From assembly GCA_029959085.1 (NCBI GenBank), contig JARWIR010000016.1, positions 24,995,499-25,059,498 of the forward strand: 64,000 nt of DNA, in the 5' to 3' direction. This document shows positions 22,901 to 34,139 of the stretch, one piece after another. The notes below the pieces were generated by a model. It made no database searches and was not told the origin of the DNA. It worked only from the letters and a program-made list of their open reading frames with translations. Source of the stretch: Nemophila menziesii (taxonomy: Eukaryota > Streptophyta > Magnoliopsida > Boraginales > Hydrophyllaceae). The position numbers and the translations under genes are program-made. Each line of letters starts with the position of its first letter. Position 1 is the first letter of the stretch.

Positions 22901-23770
22901 CACAAGTTAGTTGGAAAAAATTTGTGTTCCGAAAAAAGAAGGTGGCTTGGATTGAAAGATTTGGGGGCTTGGAATAAATCTCTTCTCATGAAAATGCTTT
23001 GGAAGATTGTGTTACTAAAAAGGAATCTCTTTGGATCAAATAGATTCATGAAGAGTATTTTCAAAGTATAAGTTTTTAGGATTGGAAACTGAAGAAAGTA
23101 GAATTTCCTTTTTTTAAAACATTTGGGAGCTTAAAGAAGTAATACGAAATTCGGTTGGAGATGAGGGTAAAGAGGGGATTTTGGCTCGGTGGTTCTCCTT
23201 GCCTAGTGATCATCCCATCATTCATGAGGTATCTAGCAAAAATTTCTACACTTTATATAAAGAACCTTATGATTTATTTAGGCGTGGATATTTTGTAAGG
23301 TTTTGGGCTAATATTATTTGGGACTCGTGGGTCTCTTCGAATGTGCTTATGCGAAAGATATATAGAATGAAATACGAAAATGGTTGGGTATAAATAAAGA
23401 GATGAATATGCTCTTAAGTTCTCTATAATTGCTTAAGAAACTAAACGTTTGGGAAAATTGGAGGAGAAAGGTTTAAAGGATAGCTTTTGGAGCCACCGTG
23501 TTGTGTATGGAGGACAGGAAATAATCTTCCTATGAGGAAACAACTACTCGGGTAACGATCATCAAAGAAGTGAAGTGGCATACTTTTTCTATTTTATTTT
23601 TCTTATTCCTTCATCATTCATTTTTAGATGATAATGAGAGATTATTATGTAATATATGAGTTAGTTGCTTATCTTTTGTTGCTACCTTAAATTTTTGGTT
23701 TAGGTAGGTGACTTATTGTACAGTGTACAATTATTTTTCTTTATTAATATAACCGTTTACCCAACAAACA
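20000..23770 (+). mobile_element. Degenerate L1-type LINE
   Basis: The plus strand carries, in order, a possible ORF1 C-terminal tail (20033-20251), endonuclease remnants (20400-21100, with TTWNMKGV and LGEFNNIL), a reverse transcriptase (21740-22660) and a zinc-binding/RVT tail (22700-23460). The end at about 23770 is an AT-rich LINE-like 3' tail (attaatataaccg). Stops and frameshifts occur throughout. The endonuclease GDFN motif reads GEFN and the reverse-transcriptase FADD motif reads FVND, so two catalytic sites are damaged as well as the frame. Confidence 0.85.
21809..22459 (+). pseudogene. LINE reverse-transcriptase fragment
   Basis: This is the longest open piece (216 residues) of the LINE. 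It shows LSRIKPVLDQL, QNAFVSARSMTEDI, then KIDLSKAFDSISWDFL (the first catalytic aspartate region) and RLRQGDLISLYLF, the plant LINE version of the RQGDPLSP block. The YADD-equivalent lies just past the end in another frame (about 22445-22475), as LAFVNDLMLL, with the first Asp replaced by Asn. As a functional enzyme it would perform target-primed reverse transcription; here it is a relic. Confidence 0.85.
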
Positions 23771-24190
23771 AATTGTGTTGAAATCTATTTACATTATTTA
23801 GGACCCCTCTGGAAGTGCTTATTTAAGAGTAAAAAACGTTTTTAGAGTAAAATTTTAAATTTAAAAATATTATTAAAAATAATATTGAATTTAGAATCAT
23901 TTTAGATGGTTTTTTTAAGAAGCGTCAATTTAGTGTTTGTCCTAAAAGCGGTTTTCAGAGTCTAAAACACTTTAAAAAATCTAAAAACACTTAAAAGTAA
24001 TTCTATTTGAACCTTTTGTAGGTTTGTAGAACTTGTTGGAGACCCTAAGTTTTTTTTCTTTTGGTCAAAAAAAATGTTAAACGAATATATTAACACTCAC
24101 AAAAGAAAGAGTTGGAGGATAGTACAATTCTGCTGAAAGAATCGGTACAACTAATTTAGTTTCTTTTTTTTGACACAATGGAGGTCCTAA
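23771..24190. other. Spacer, possible MITE
   Basis: No gene. At 23810-24025 the ends (cccctctggaagtgcttatt and aagtaattctatttgaacc) and internal aaaagcg/ctaaaac repeats look like a hAT-type MITE. I could not match clear inverted ends, so this is only a suggestion. Confidence 0.3.
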
Positions 24191-24194
24191 GACC

Positions 24195-24545
24195 GGCTTT
24201 AATTATTACAATGATATTACATCATTCAAATTATTTGTGTATATTCTTTTCGGGGTTTTAAATCCAAACTTATCTTTATTAAGAATTTTCCAAGCCGAAT
24301 CTGACGGGTCTTCTAGCATCGTAAAATGAAGCTCAGATCTCGCCCCCATCCTCACTAAATGATCCGCACTTTCATTGGTTTCGCGAAAAATACGTCTCAA
24401 CTTAATTCGAGCTATCTTCCCAATAAACTCTCAAATACCTAACAACCATTCCAGGCACGGGCTATTCGGCCCAACTCCATGTATTACTGCTCTTATTGCC
24501 TCCTTCGAGTCCATCTCCACTTCTATAGTTATATTTCATTGATCC
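24195..24545 (-). pseudogene. LINE RNase H fragment, 5'-truncated
   Basis: On the minus strand, 24206-24400 reads FRETNESADHLVRMGARSEL, the conserved C-terminal helix of plant LINE RNase H. Upstream, 24400-24545 gives MDSKEAI-like sequence with stops. A T-run at 24162-24170 is the reverse complement of the poly(A) tail. The rest of the LINE is missing. Confidence 0.75.
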
Positions 24546-25325
24546 CCGTGCTCTTACTGATTTAGTTGGTCAAAATATTACTAAACCTATAAGAAGAAAA
24601 TAAATTATTAAAAAAGTTTAACAAATCTCTACCATATGGATTATCCACAGTTATGTTTTATTTTTTCTTCTTATTATTTAAATTGCTTCCCAGTAAAACA
24701 CGGAAAAATGATCGGTACCCAAAAAAGGCTTACAACTTACTGAGAATAAAGTTTGGAATTTATATAATTTTTCTAACTATGTACTGGGAAATCTAAAGCT
24801 CAACTGTTTTATTGACATATTCTCGTGAAAGCAACTGTCTGTGTACCAATCATTTAGACTTTTATGTACGTTACACACTTTTTTCATGCCGTATTATTAA
24901 CTTCTTAGTTCCAAAATAGCTCTCTGCTACTTATTCTTTATCAACCCCACCTATATACGCACTTCTCTCAGAAATTGTCATGTGCATAGGTATCTCATTT
25001 TTTCTTTTCTAACTAATGAGACCCGATACCTTTCTTATTCTCACACATTATTGGTACCGAGTACTCACATTTTTGTATAATTGCATTGGAATTACCATTT
25101 TATTCTTTTATATATCACAGTGTAGTTTAGGACAGATGCTAAAATATAAATAATTTGAATTGGACGACTCTCCGTGTCCAAATAAATTATTTTCAATTTA
25201 TTTTTAAATTAGGCTGTCAACTTTCACATTATTCTAAGCAATTTAGAGGAGTACACCTTTTATAAACAATTCAAATTGAAAAGAGTTCAAATTATCCACA
25301 AAATAGATATAAAAGAAAATTTAGA
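24546..25325. other. AT-rich spacer, no gene seen
   Basis: No coding similarity, repeat array or element boundary was recognised. Confidence 0.4.
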
Positions 25326-25564
25326 AATGACAATTGTTGTATCTTGAGGCACTCCAAGGGTATAAAAGGATATATGACAATCAAAGTGAAGTTGACGAAA
25401 ACTCATGATAAAGTTCGATGAGATTGTATCTGAAATTCTCTAGAGTGTTTGGGGTTTCCCCCGGCTTGGATATCATTGGTTCATTCGGAGATATCCCATA
25501 ATGATTTGAGTGTCCTATAGAAAGGAAGTCCTCCTTTGAACGGTTCAAACGTGAGAGGAGTATC

Positions 25565-27028
25565 TAATGTTTCTGTATTTGTGATAAATTAATATATTCA
25601 TGAGACGTCATTTTAGGTGACGTATGTGCCTCGTTGAGGGATTTTCCCTGTTAATAGCTATTTTCTTAATTCATGCCTTCATTTGGAGATTTATTACTTT
25701 TAGAGCATTTTTGGTATAATTTGTATGTCAAACGTGAAGCTCTTAGGTATAATGAATATATTAGATGCCAAATCAATTTCAAGGAGTTAAGGAAAGAAGA
25801 TCCAAGGCGCAATCAAGAGTTAAAAGAAAATAAAGTTGATTTAGAAAAGTGAAAAAGCTGCCAAAATAATCTGCACAGCTGTAAAGACGTCCAGTGTTTT
25901 GAATGTCTTAGAAAATCGGCTAGGAATTTGAAGGAGCCCTCTCATATTCAGATAGGTCTTCGAATTGATGTCATTTTGATGGTGGATCACTGAATTTGGC
26001 CCAGTAACGAAGGGTATATGTTTATTTCAATCTTCAGAGGTTATCATGTCCTACAATTAAGGAATACGAATTAAAGTAGGTTTGAACTCAATTCTTGGCT
26101 CATACTCCGATATTTCACTCTAGGATCTACAAATACACCTACCTACCTTTGTAAACATGTCCTTGCTTGTCCTTGCTCAATTATTAGTCCTTACGATCAA
26201 GTTTTATCATCCATAGAAGAAAGTGACAAGTATATATATTATCTTTAGATTTATTTCTTCTAGTATGAACTAATTTTTCATAGCTTGGGCTTGCATATGT
26301 ATAATCTTTAGATTATGTTTCTTTATTCTATGTTATTTGGGAAATTGATAGTTAATTGATTGAGCTTCTTATTTATTTACATATATGTGTTATGTGCTTT
26401 GAATTAATGTTTGTAATCTTTACTAGTGCACAATTATAGGGTTACCCCATTAGCAGTTGGATTGTTGCCCTGATGGGGGATTCAATTGTTGTTAACACCA
26501 CATAAACGTCTAGTGTGCGGTAGTGATCCTACAGGGCTTGCCTCACTAGATAGTTGCTAAGGTTTGATTTTACCACCGATCATTCCGCAAAGTCCCCTGG
26601 TCGTTGTTAGGTTGCCACCTAAGTTTACCTTGACAATGGTTAGGAGGAATATAGAATCCTGACTATTTATACTTCCATAGAGCTTAAATCACCCTTCTAA
26701 TTAGAATATTGATTTAGAAGGATATGTGCATACTAGCAGACCTAAACTATATCTCCTATCTCCATTTTTTCTAGCTTATTTGCATTAGTAGTTTAATTCC
26801 CTATCCAATAAATATTTATCTTCTTATTTCTCTTTTTGTCTAATCTATTAATCTCTTCTACACTTCTATCTCAAACACTATTTGATCTAACAGACAACAT
26901 CCCCGCGAACTACTTATCAACTATAACTTGCAAACGATCTACATGCACTTGCGGTGAGTTTCTCGTGGTAGTAGTGGTTGTGTGTTCTTATTTATTATCG
27001 TTATTTTATCACACCTCTTCCCCCACCA
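25565..27028 (+). mobile_element. Solo LTR, Athila-type family (copy 4), inside a LINE
   Basis: The LTR is 1464 bp and ends in ccccaccA at 27028, like the other copies. Its start is mutated to TAATG from TGATG. Perfect 5-bp target duplications, gtatc, lie at 25560-25564 and 27029-27033. The flanks join into one LINE reverse-transcriptase reading region, so the LTR inserted into the LINE. The terminal stem is eroded here. Confidence 0.9.
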
Positions 27029-28843
27029 GTATCCATCTGGGGGATCCTATATCGACACATCTCTTCGTCGTGTGTATAGATAGATTGTCGCTTCTCATTC
27101 AACAAATCGTGGAGGGTGGATCATGGAGGCCACGTCGTCTACGTTCATGGGGGACTCCTATCATTTGTATCTTCTTTGTAGATGACTTAATATTGTTTTC
27201 CAAAACTTATATTTATAACCTTGATCTTTTGTAGGTGCATTGGGGGGTTTTGTCATGACGTAGGACAAACGGTTAGCCAATAAAATTCCTTGATCTATTT
27301 ATCGAGCAATGTGGATGAGAATTTAGCGACAAGTATCACAGATAGAGGGTATATTGCGACAGTGATGACTTTGGAAAGTATCTTGGTGTTCGATTCTGTC
27401 AAGAAGGAGATCCAGTCATTTCTATGGGAAAATGGTTAATGTGTTGTACGTTTATATGGAGAAGTTACCAGACTATTTGAATGAAGAGATTGACTGTATG
27501 ATGAGGGACTTCATTTGGACTTCGTCGACGGATCAGAGGCGAATTAATTGGATTGCTTGGGACAATTGGTGCCAATCCAAGATAGCAGGGGGTTAGGGAT
27601 TCGAAAAGAGAGGGACATGACTAGAAATCTTCTCAAAGAACTCAAATGGAAGGCATTGCATGAAGACTCGACCCTTTGGTCTCAAGCATTGCATCAAAAG
27701 TACTTAAAAAACTCTATCCATTACGAGGCAAAGACGTATGATTCTCAAATTTGTAGAAGTGTCATGGAAGGTATTACCGTAGTAAGATGGGGATCCTAAT
27801 GAGTGCTACAAAATTTAAAAAGTGTCTTCTTTTAGTTAGACGTGTGGGTTAGGGAGGCTCCCCGGACACAATCTGTTTTACAACCAATGAGAGGTGATTT
27901 TATTTTAAAATAGTGGTGGAGAATGTAAAAGAGGATGGGTCGTGGGATTGGAATTAATTTCAAAATTTGCATTCGAACTTAAAAATTATTGTATTGTCTT
28001 GGCCTAATGAGATTCAAGGAAAGTATTCGATCAAGTCGGCGTATTGGTCTTCTACTCTAGAGATCAGTATTGTTGAGTTTGATTGGGTAAAAATTTGGAA
28101 ACTCGATTACCCGCAAAAAATTTAGAGTTCTAATTTGGTGTGCGGTTCATTAGAGATTTAATCTTTGTAAGTAGGGTATGAAGGTTCAAAGAAGTTGTCC
28201 ATGGTGTGGTGTTCAAGATAAGAATGCTTTCTATTAGTTCAAGGACTTTTAGTAAAGTTAAAGGTGTGTGGTGGTTGATAAAAAAAGAACTAGAGTTCTA
28301 ATCGAGGGGAATTTATCATAAATGGTGATTTCTAAGGATTGAAGCATAATAAGGAATTGTACCCACCTGTTGGGGAGGCTCCAAATGGAAGGATATTTTG
28401 ATCAGGGGTAACTGGTTTAGCTCAAGAGGTGGGGCACAAGTCTTTTTGGGAATAACAATGAAACAAACATGTTTTTACTATTCATCCTAAGAGTTTACTT
28501 CACTAATAAAAAATACAAGGACTTGGAGTGAAAATATGTAAATGGGGAGAAACTCGGTTGAAGGACAACAACAAAAGATCAAGAAGTATTGTAACAAATG
28601 CCACCTGAGTCTATATTTAAAAAGTCTTCATTACAGGTACGTGGCAGACGGTTCTTGACATCAGGAACATCTTAACTTAGACTACTATGAGGAAATGGAA
28701 TTGCACAATCAAGGTGACATGGGTAGAGTTAATGGCCTACAACAGCAACATACCACGGAAGAGGGAGGGGGTAACCATCTTCCCCCTTCGGTAGATCATT
28801 TGTTCACTTGTTCGTATAATAATATTCTAGAAAGGGTTTTTTA

Positions 28844-28951
28844 CCGACTTTCCTTGGAGTGTGTTTTAGGACTATGATCGAGGTGTTGTGGGGGTTGCCG
28901 ACTTTCCTTGGAGTGTGTTTTGGGACTATGATCGAGGTGTTGTGGGGGTTG
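28844..28951. repeat. 54-bp tandem duplication
   Basis: Two adjacent 54-base units, 28844-28897 and 28898-28951, begin ccgactttccttggagtg. They differ by one base (ttttagg versus ttttggg). They lie within the degenerate LINE 3' part, so the duplication is later than the decay or nearly so. Confidence 0.93.
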
Positions 28952-29044
28952 AGGAATGATTCAGTCTATAACAATGTCGCATTCCGAAATGAGTCTATAG
29001 TAGTTAGAAATTAAGTACCTTGTAGTGAGGTACGTGAGAGTGGT

Positions 29045-29600
29045 TGGTCCAAAGGTGTGATAAATAACCGAATAATAAAAACACACATCTCAAGAAATCC
29101 ACGAAAAACTCTCCGCAAGTGCACTAATCGTTCGCAAGTAATAGTAGTAAGTAAGTAATAGTTATTCTTAGGGATTTAGGTAGTTAGCTCAAACTTGTAT
29201 TTAATATAAGCATAGATGGTTTTATATATCTTGATTAAAGGATAACAATAAGATAAAATATTTGTTTTGCATGAACGAGCAAATAAAATGCAAAAGATAA
29301 TAACTCAGGGTTGCGAGTATGCACCATATTACTAAATCGATATTATAATAAGTAGCCGAGATTTTATAATCCTCCTAACTCCCGTTAAAGTAGCTTAGAA
29401 GGCAACCTCAACACTATCAGGGGACTTGGGTAAAAAAACCCTGCGCAAAGATCAAAACTCTGCGCAAAGATCAGTAGTGATATCTAACCCCTAATGACGA
29501 ATCTAACTAGTCAAACCCATCGGGATCACTATCGTACACTAGAAGATTATGATGTATTACAACTAAATTCCCTATCAATGCATTAGAGAACTAGCTTCAC

Positions 29601-29660
<60 letters not shown>

Positions 29661-29880
29661 AATTAAAACATTGGAGAATGTAATGCAATCAATTAGAATT
29701 GAAACCATCATTTCTACCGGAAGCAATCTGCAATCCTCCATCTATATATAGAGGATTGAATTAAGCTGGTTTGCTAACCTCAAGACCCAATAGATTCGAC
29801 CCCACAGGCCGTGCTAATATTAAGATCCAATATTAGGCCCAAATTCCACAGGCCCGGAGCATTTACTCACCCATACTTTG
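29045..29880 (-). mobile_element. Truncated Athila-type LTR (copy 5)
   Basis: The minus strand ends TTATCACACCTTTGGACCA at 29045 and shares the U5-like conserved block (cgcaagtgca...cgttcgcaagt, aactcccgtt...) with copies 1-4. The U3 part with the TGATGTCTCC start is not found, so the LTR is truncated near 29880; that end is approximate. It abuts the LINE on the left. Confidence 0.72.
29603..29656. repeat. (AT)n microsatellite
   Basis: About 26 uninterrupted AT dinucleotides lie inside the truncated LTR. Confidence 0.95.
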
Positions 29881-30487
29881 CAATGAACCACAATATATTT
29901 TGGTGTTCTTTATTTTTTTTTTAACTTTTAATTGTTCTTACCTATTCATATATTTCTCAAAGTTCTTTCTGAAAATTTGAATCTGCTATTGAACATTTTT
30001 TTAAAATATAAAAAGTCACAACATAAAAAAAGAATTATATTAAATTCTCCAAGATCAGATTCTAGCAATGCACATTGCACAAAAAAAAATATATATAATC
30101 TCTCAAACAAACTTGTATTATTAATAAAAAAACAACAACATTAAAACAGAAAGATTAATATCAAGAACAGTAAATCAATCACCTTCCTCATCTAACCTAA
30201 ACCAAAACTTTCTTCACCATAACTCTTTATATCATCACTTAGCTTCCATTGATGTTTAATTTCAACATATATTAATTTCACTTCCTTCAAGTGTTCAAGT
30301 ACACAATATAACTGGATTATAATGGACTTGTATAACGAAATGGGTAAACTGAATCAACAAGTTGCTTCATCTTGCACAACTTACTCCATACAATATGTTC
30401 TAATTTACAATAATACCCTTCCTCCGAACCTAATTAAGGTTGTAAAAAGACCTTATAAGAATCAAAAGATGAAAGATCTTCCTCACT
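29881..30487. other. Intergenic, 3' flank of the PPR gene
   Basis: AT-rich sequence with no recognised coding region. The part adjoining 30487 presumably includes the PPR transcript's 3' UTR and polyadenylation region on the minus strand. Confidence 0.4.
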
Positions 30488-32314
30488 TTAGCTTTGTTTA
30501 AGTATATTCCCCATAGACATCTCAACTCGAAAAAACCCATCTTTACAAAGCTCACTAACCATAGAAAAACATAACTCTTCACTAATTGCATAACCAACTT
30601 TAACCATATATTCCATAACAAAAAGAGCTTCTCCTAATTTTTCACCATCATAAAGACCTTGAATCAATCTCTCAAAACTTCTCCTATTTGGTATAAGCCT
30701 ATTCCGAAGCATCACAATTAACCATTCCATACCTTCTGTAACAAATCCTTGCTCAATTAAACAAACTATAATCAAATCATATATACGCGAACCTGGTTTT
30801 ACACCCCTATCATGCATATCTTTCCACAAAACTTTAACTTCATTAACATTTCCAAATTCACAAAGTTTCTCAATCAAAATAGCGTACGTTACATTAGATG
30901 GATTTAAACCTTGATTCACAAGTTCATAGAAAAGATTAGTAGCTTCAACTAACTTTCCCTCTTTGCAAAAACCTTCGATTAAAGAATTATAAGTAATCAA
31001 ATCACGAGCAAAACCCTTATTAACCATTCTTATAAACAATTCATGAGCTTCTTCTACTAATCCACATTGACTTAAACCACGAATCATGATATTATAACTT
31101 ATAGTACTCTCTTTATAACCTCTTTTAACCATTTCATTGTAAAGTCTTTTCGCTTCATCAGCACTCCCAGATGTGAATAAAGCATAGATGTATGTATTAT
31201 ACGTGTATTCACTAGGTGTAAATCCTTTTTGAATCATTTCATACCATAGTTTTCGAGCAGCTCCGATCCATTTCATTTTACAAAGACCATGAATCATAGT
31301 AGTGTACATTACTCTATCTGGAGCATAACCTCGATCTTTAAGATCGTTAAAGATTCGAAAACCTTCGGGTCTCATTGTACTTTTGCATAATCCATGGATT
31401 ACTTGTTGATAAGTAGATATATCAGGGTAACAATTCTTAGCAATCATAGCATGAAGAAGAGCTGATACTTTACCATAACTCCCATTTCTAGAAAACTCGT
31501 ATATTAATTTATTAAAGATGGATTTGCTTGGAACATGTCCTGAATCCAAAACCTGCCATAGAAGTTCATAACCTTTTGAAACATTATCAGACATACAAAA
31601 AGCTTCGATCAAACATTCAATGGTTTCTACATCTGGAGTGATTCCATTTTCCATCATATCACCATATAATTTCCAAACAAAATCAACTTTTTCAGCTTGA
31701 ATTGATCCTAGTAAAGCCTTATTCCATGTTTTCAATGATGGAGGATAATTAACCTTTTTTAAACTTTCAAACACACTTAGAGCATCCTCCACAAGACCAT
31801 TCTCACAAAGACACTCTATATAACCCTCTAGTTCTGTGGGCTCAGGTGTAAACTCGGTTACCTCGAGGAAACTTTTTGCTACCTTCACAGCTTTAACATC
31901 CACAAGCCTACTAAATACTGTATTACGGAAAGAAGAATCTGGTGTATACCCATTTAATGAGGTAATCCAATTATAAAATCTAATCATTATAACTGCATTA
32001 TTCTCTTGATTGATAACCTCGGAATAAAACCCTGGATCGATAAAAGCAATGCCAGGGAATTCTGAAACAATTGTTTGTTCCCATCTAGGACGGGTTCGGA
32101 TAATTCTTGAAACCTCTTTAGCTATTTTAATGAAAATCGGGGAATGGTTTTGGACAGCAATTTGATCTGGGTTGTGCTTAGATTCTTCAAAGTTAGAATC
32201 TTTACCTGAAACAGTAAGGTTTCGATTACGGATTTGGGGATTAGGACTTTGAATTTGAGGTCTAGGGTTTTGGCGGATGCAAATGTTGGCGAAAAATGAA
32301 GGGGGTTTTGCCAT
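30488..32314 (-). CDS. P-class pentatricopeptide repeat protein
   Basis: This is an intronless 608-residue protein. Roughly residues 1-60 are rich in S, N, R and P and lack acidic clusters, in keeping with an organelle-targeting presequence, although mitochondrion versus plastid cannot be told. From about residue 155 to the end there are 12-13 consecutive repeats of 35 residues with the PPR signature (for example TYNTYIYALF, SYNIMIRGL, TYNSLIEGFCKEGK). All are the same length, which marks the P class, and there is no E, DYW or SMR tail. P-class PPR proteins bind specific organellar RNAs through helix-pair repeats and act in RNA stability, splicing or translation. Overall organisation resembles Arabidopsis At5g18950, including a conserved RPRWEQT segment before the repeats; that orthology is from memory and moderate. 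The start is the first methionine of the open frame. The gene is intact among mobile elements, with a MITE hairpin about 310 bases upstream. Confidence 0.95.
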   Translation of the reverse strand: MAKPPSFFANICIRQNPRPQIQSPNPQIRNRNLTVSGKDSNFEESKHNPDQIAVQNHSPIFIKIAKEVSRIIRTRPRWEQTIVSEFPGIAFIDPGFYSEVINQENNAVIMIRFYNWITSLNGYTPDSSFRNTVFSRLVDVKAVKVAKSFLEVTEFTPEPTELEGYIECLCENGLVEDALSVFESLKKVNYPPSLKTWNKALLGSIQAEKVDFVWKLYGDMMENGITPDVETIECLIEAFCMSDNVSKGYELLWQVLDSGHVPSKSIFNKLIYEFSRNGSYGKVSALLHAMIAKNCYPDISTYQQVIHGLCKSTMRPEGFRIFNDLKDRGYAPDRVMYTTMIHGLCKMKWIGAARKLWYEMIQKGFTPSEYTYNTYIYALFTSGSADEAKRLYNEMVKRGYKESTISYNIMIRGLSQCGLVEEAHELFIRMVNKGFARDLITYNSLIEGFCKEGKLVEATNLFYELVNQGLNPSNVTYAILIEKLCEFGNVNEVKVLWKDMHDRGVKPGSRIYDLIIVCLIEQGFVTEGMEWLIVMLRNRLIPNRRSFERLIQGLYDGEKLGEALFVMEYMVKVGYAISEELCFSMVSELCKDGFFRVEMSMGNILKQS

Positions 32315-32626
32315 ATCAGTGTTTACAGTTCTTCATTTACTCTTTAAAGGGTGTTTTGAAGTGCATTTGGAAATTAAAATCTCAGCTTGAAAGATGCATA
32401 TGTATATGTATGTATAGATATACAGTGTACAGAGATAATTACCTGAATTTTGTATGCGTTTAGGTTAGCTAGTTGAAAGTCTTCGATTTCCCGAGCACGG
32501 CTGGAAAGGCTTATTATGCTTATCGTTTGGGAAGATTCGGTGGGTTTAGTCGGGTCAAGGATACGGGTTTCTTTAAATTGTATTCCTTTTTTTATTTTCT
32601 TTTTTTATGACAGATAAAGAAGTTTA

Positions 32627-33075
32627 GGGTATGTTTGGATTAAGGAGGGATTCTTTATTAAAGGATAGGAAGGGAGAGTATAACAAGGGAATGGAAAGGA
32701 GAGTATTTAATCTTGTTTGGATTGAATAAAAAGAGAAGGGGGGATTTTATTAAAGGATAACATTTATCCGGTGTTTGGATTAGAAAAATAATGGGAGGAA
32801 GGGATTCTTTTTATAACTAAATGACTCATATACCCCTATTAAAATATTTTATAAAGAAAGAATAAGGGTAATTTAGACATTACAACGTAATAAAAGAATC
32901 CTTCCTTCCTAATCCCACCGAATTGGAGGGATTGAATATATGGGTTTGTAAGGGATTGCAAGTATCCTTTAATAAACTATCCCCTCTATTTATTTCCAAA
33001 ACAAACAACGGATGGAATTATCATTATCCTTTAATACAATCCCCTCCCTCCCAATCCCTCCATCCAAACATACCC
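32627..33075. mobile_element. Tourist-like (PIF/Harbinger) MITE
   Basis: The ends GGGTATGTTTGGAT (32627) and ATCCAAACATACCC (ending 33075) are perfect inverted repeats of 14 bp. They are flanked by the 3-bp duplication tta (32624-32626 and 33076-33078). Both are classic for Tourist-type MITEs. The interior is non-coding with several AAAGGATA/TTAAAGGAT repeats. It lies in the 5' flank of the PPR gene. Confidence 0.88.
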
Positions 33076-33172
33076 TTAGGGTATGTTCGGATGAAGGGAT
33101 TGGGAGGGGTGGAATTGTATTAAAAGATAATGACAATTTCATCCTTTGTTTGTTTTGGAAATAAGTAAGGAG
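32982..33172. repeat. Long near-perfect inverted repeat (about 90-bp arms)
   Basis: The right end of the Tourist-like MITE is followed, after the shared tta, by a second partial copy in opposite orientation (GGGTATGTTCGGATGAAGGG from 33079). The two arms pair around a centre at about 33077: left cctttaatacaatcccctcc, right ggggtggaattgtattaaaag. They continue to ccaaaacaaac versus gtttgttttgg. With almost no spacer, a transcript would fold into a stem of roughly 90 bp. Confidence 0.9.
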
Positions 33173-33369
33173 GCAAGAATCTAGTAACGGTTGCGCTAGT
33201 CGAAGAAAAGATATGAGAAACCAATCATTCAACAATAAACCTACAAAAATTATTACTTTGTGACCTAATTTACAATAAAATAAAAAGTTCTTCCTATTAA
33301 CATGAAAGAAATAAACTATTCTATTACATCTTAAAATATTAATATCGTCATAAAAAATCTTATGTTTTG

Positions 33370-33790
33370 TAGTAGAAGGCGTCTTTGAGAATTCAGTAAA
33401 TCAACTATTATCTTGTTGTCACACACCATTCAAATATCTTCAAAATTAAAGTTTATAGCCGAGAGAAGTCAATTGCGAACCCCTATGAGCTCGGCTTCTT
33501 CAGCCTGTTTGGTAAGAAAGACCAAGCACAACCATGAATACGTTTATCATTAGTGTCTCTAAGTATACAAGACGGTGAGAAGTTCTTATATGGGGTTAAA
33601 GAAGCATCAGTATGGACGATAATTGATTTAGCTTTTAAGTTAAGACTCCAATTTTCCTTTATCTGAGAAGTGATCATTTCAGTAATATTACTTGGATGAG
33701 ATAGATTATTAGAAGTGTCGCCTTCTCCATTATCAATAATATTACTCAGAGTTTTGTACATTATATTCAGTAAATTCATCATAAGCTTTT
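33370..33790 (-). pseudogene. LINE RNase H fragment
   Basis: The minus strand contains IIVHTDASLTPYKN, the first catalytic aspartate region of an RNase H fold, followed by ILRDTNDKRIHGCAW and later IVDLLNS. A frameshift lies near 33480. There is no adjacent reverse transcriptase. Confidence 0.68.
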
Positions 33791-34139
33791 AGGGACATTA
33801 AAAGGGCATGATGAGGGTCAGAGGAAACTTCTTCAAATAAGAATTTGTTTTTTTCTTTTCATATATTGTAGAGGATAAAAGAAACTTAAGGCAAGTATAG
33901 AGGTACGAGAGTTCATGACTTCTCCAGAACTAATGGGACCGGAGATGTTGGGCAAAAAAGGAAGTAATGGGGGTTCAAATGAAAATGTTGGAACGGTTCA
34001 AAGGGGAAAGAAACCCGTGAATAAGAGCAAATTAAATTTGGTGCAAAATGAGTAGTCTTTTTTATGTTTGTAGGTAGGAAAATGAATTAGATGTCAATTA
34101 AAGGAACAATGAAGTTTTGAGCCAGCTAGTCTTAGTACA

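Larger units (their letters stand above)
25330..29040 (+). mobile_element. 5'-truncated LINE, split by a solo LTR
   Basis: The left piece (25330-25564) encodes a reverse-transcriptase segment (about VWGFPRLGYHWF). The right piece (27034-29040) resumes with GDPISTHLFVVCIDRL, then FFVDDLILFS, an intact version of the FADD catalytic box. A C-terminal domain follows with GLGIRKERDMTRNLLKELKWK and W..LHQKYLK motifs. Many frameshifts are present. The element lacks an endonuclease. A 54-bp tandem duplication lies near its right end. Reverse transcriptase is interrupted exactly at the solo LTR described next. Confidence 0.82.

Noticed and set aside
29045..30487. A complete LTR with target duplication
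   Set aside because: The U5-like end is clear, but the TGATGTCTCC end is not found before the PPR gene, so only a truncated LTR is annotated.
33900..34050. A short plus-strand frame starting MTSPELMGPEM
   Set aside because: It could be a LINE ORF1 scrap but has no diagnostic motif and no adjoining LINE in that orientation.
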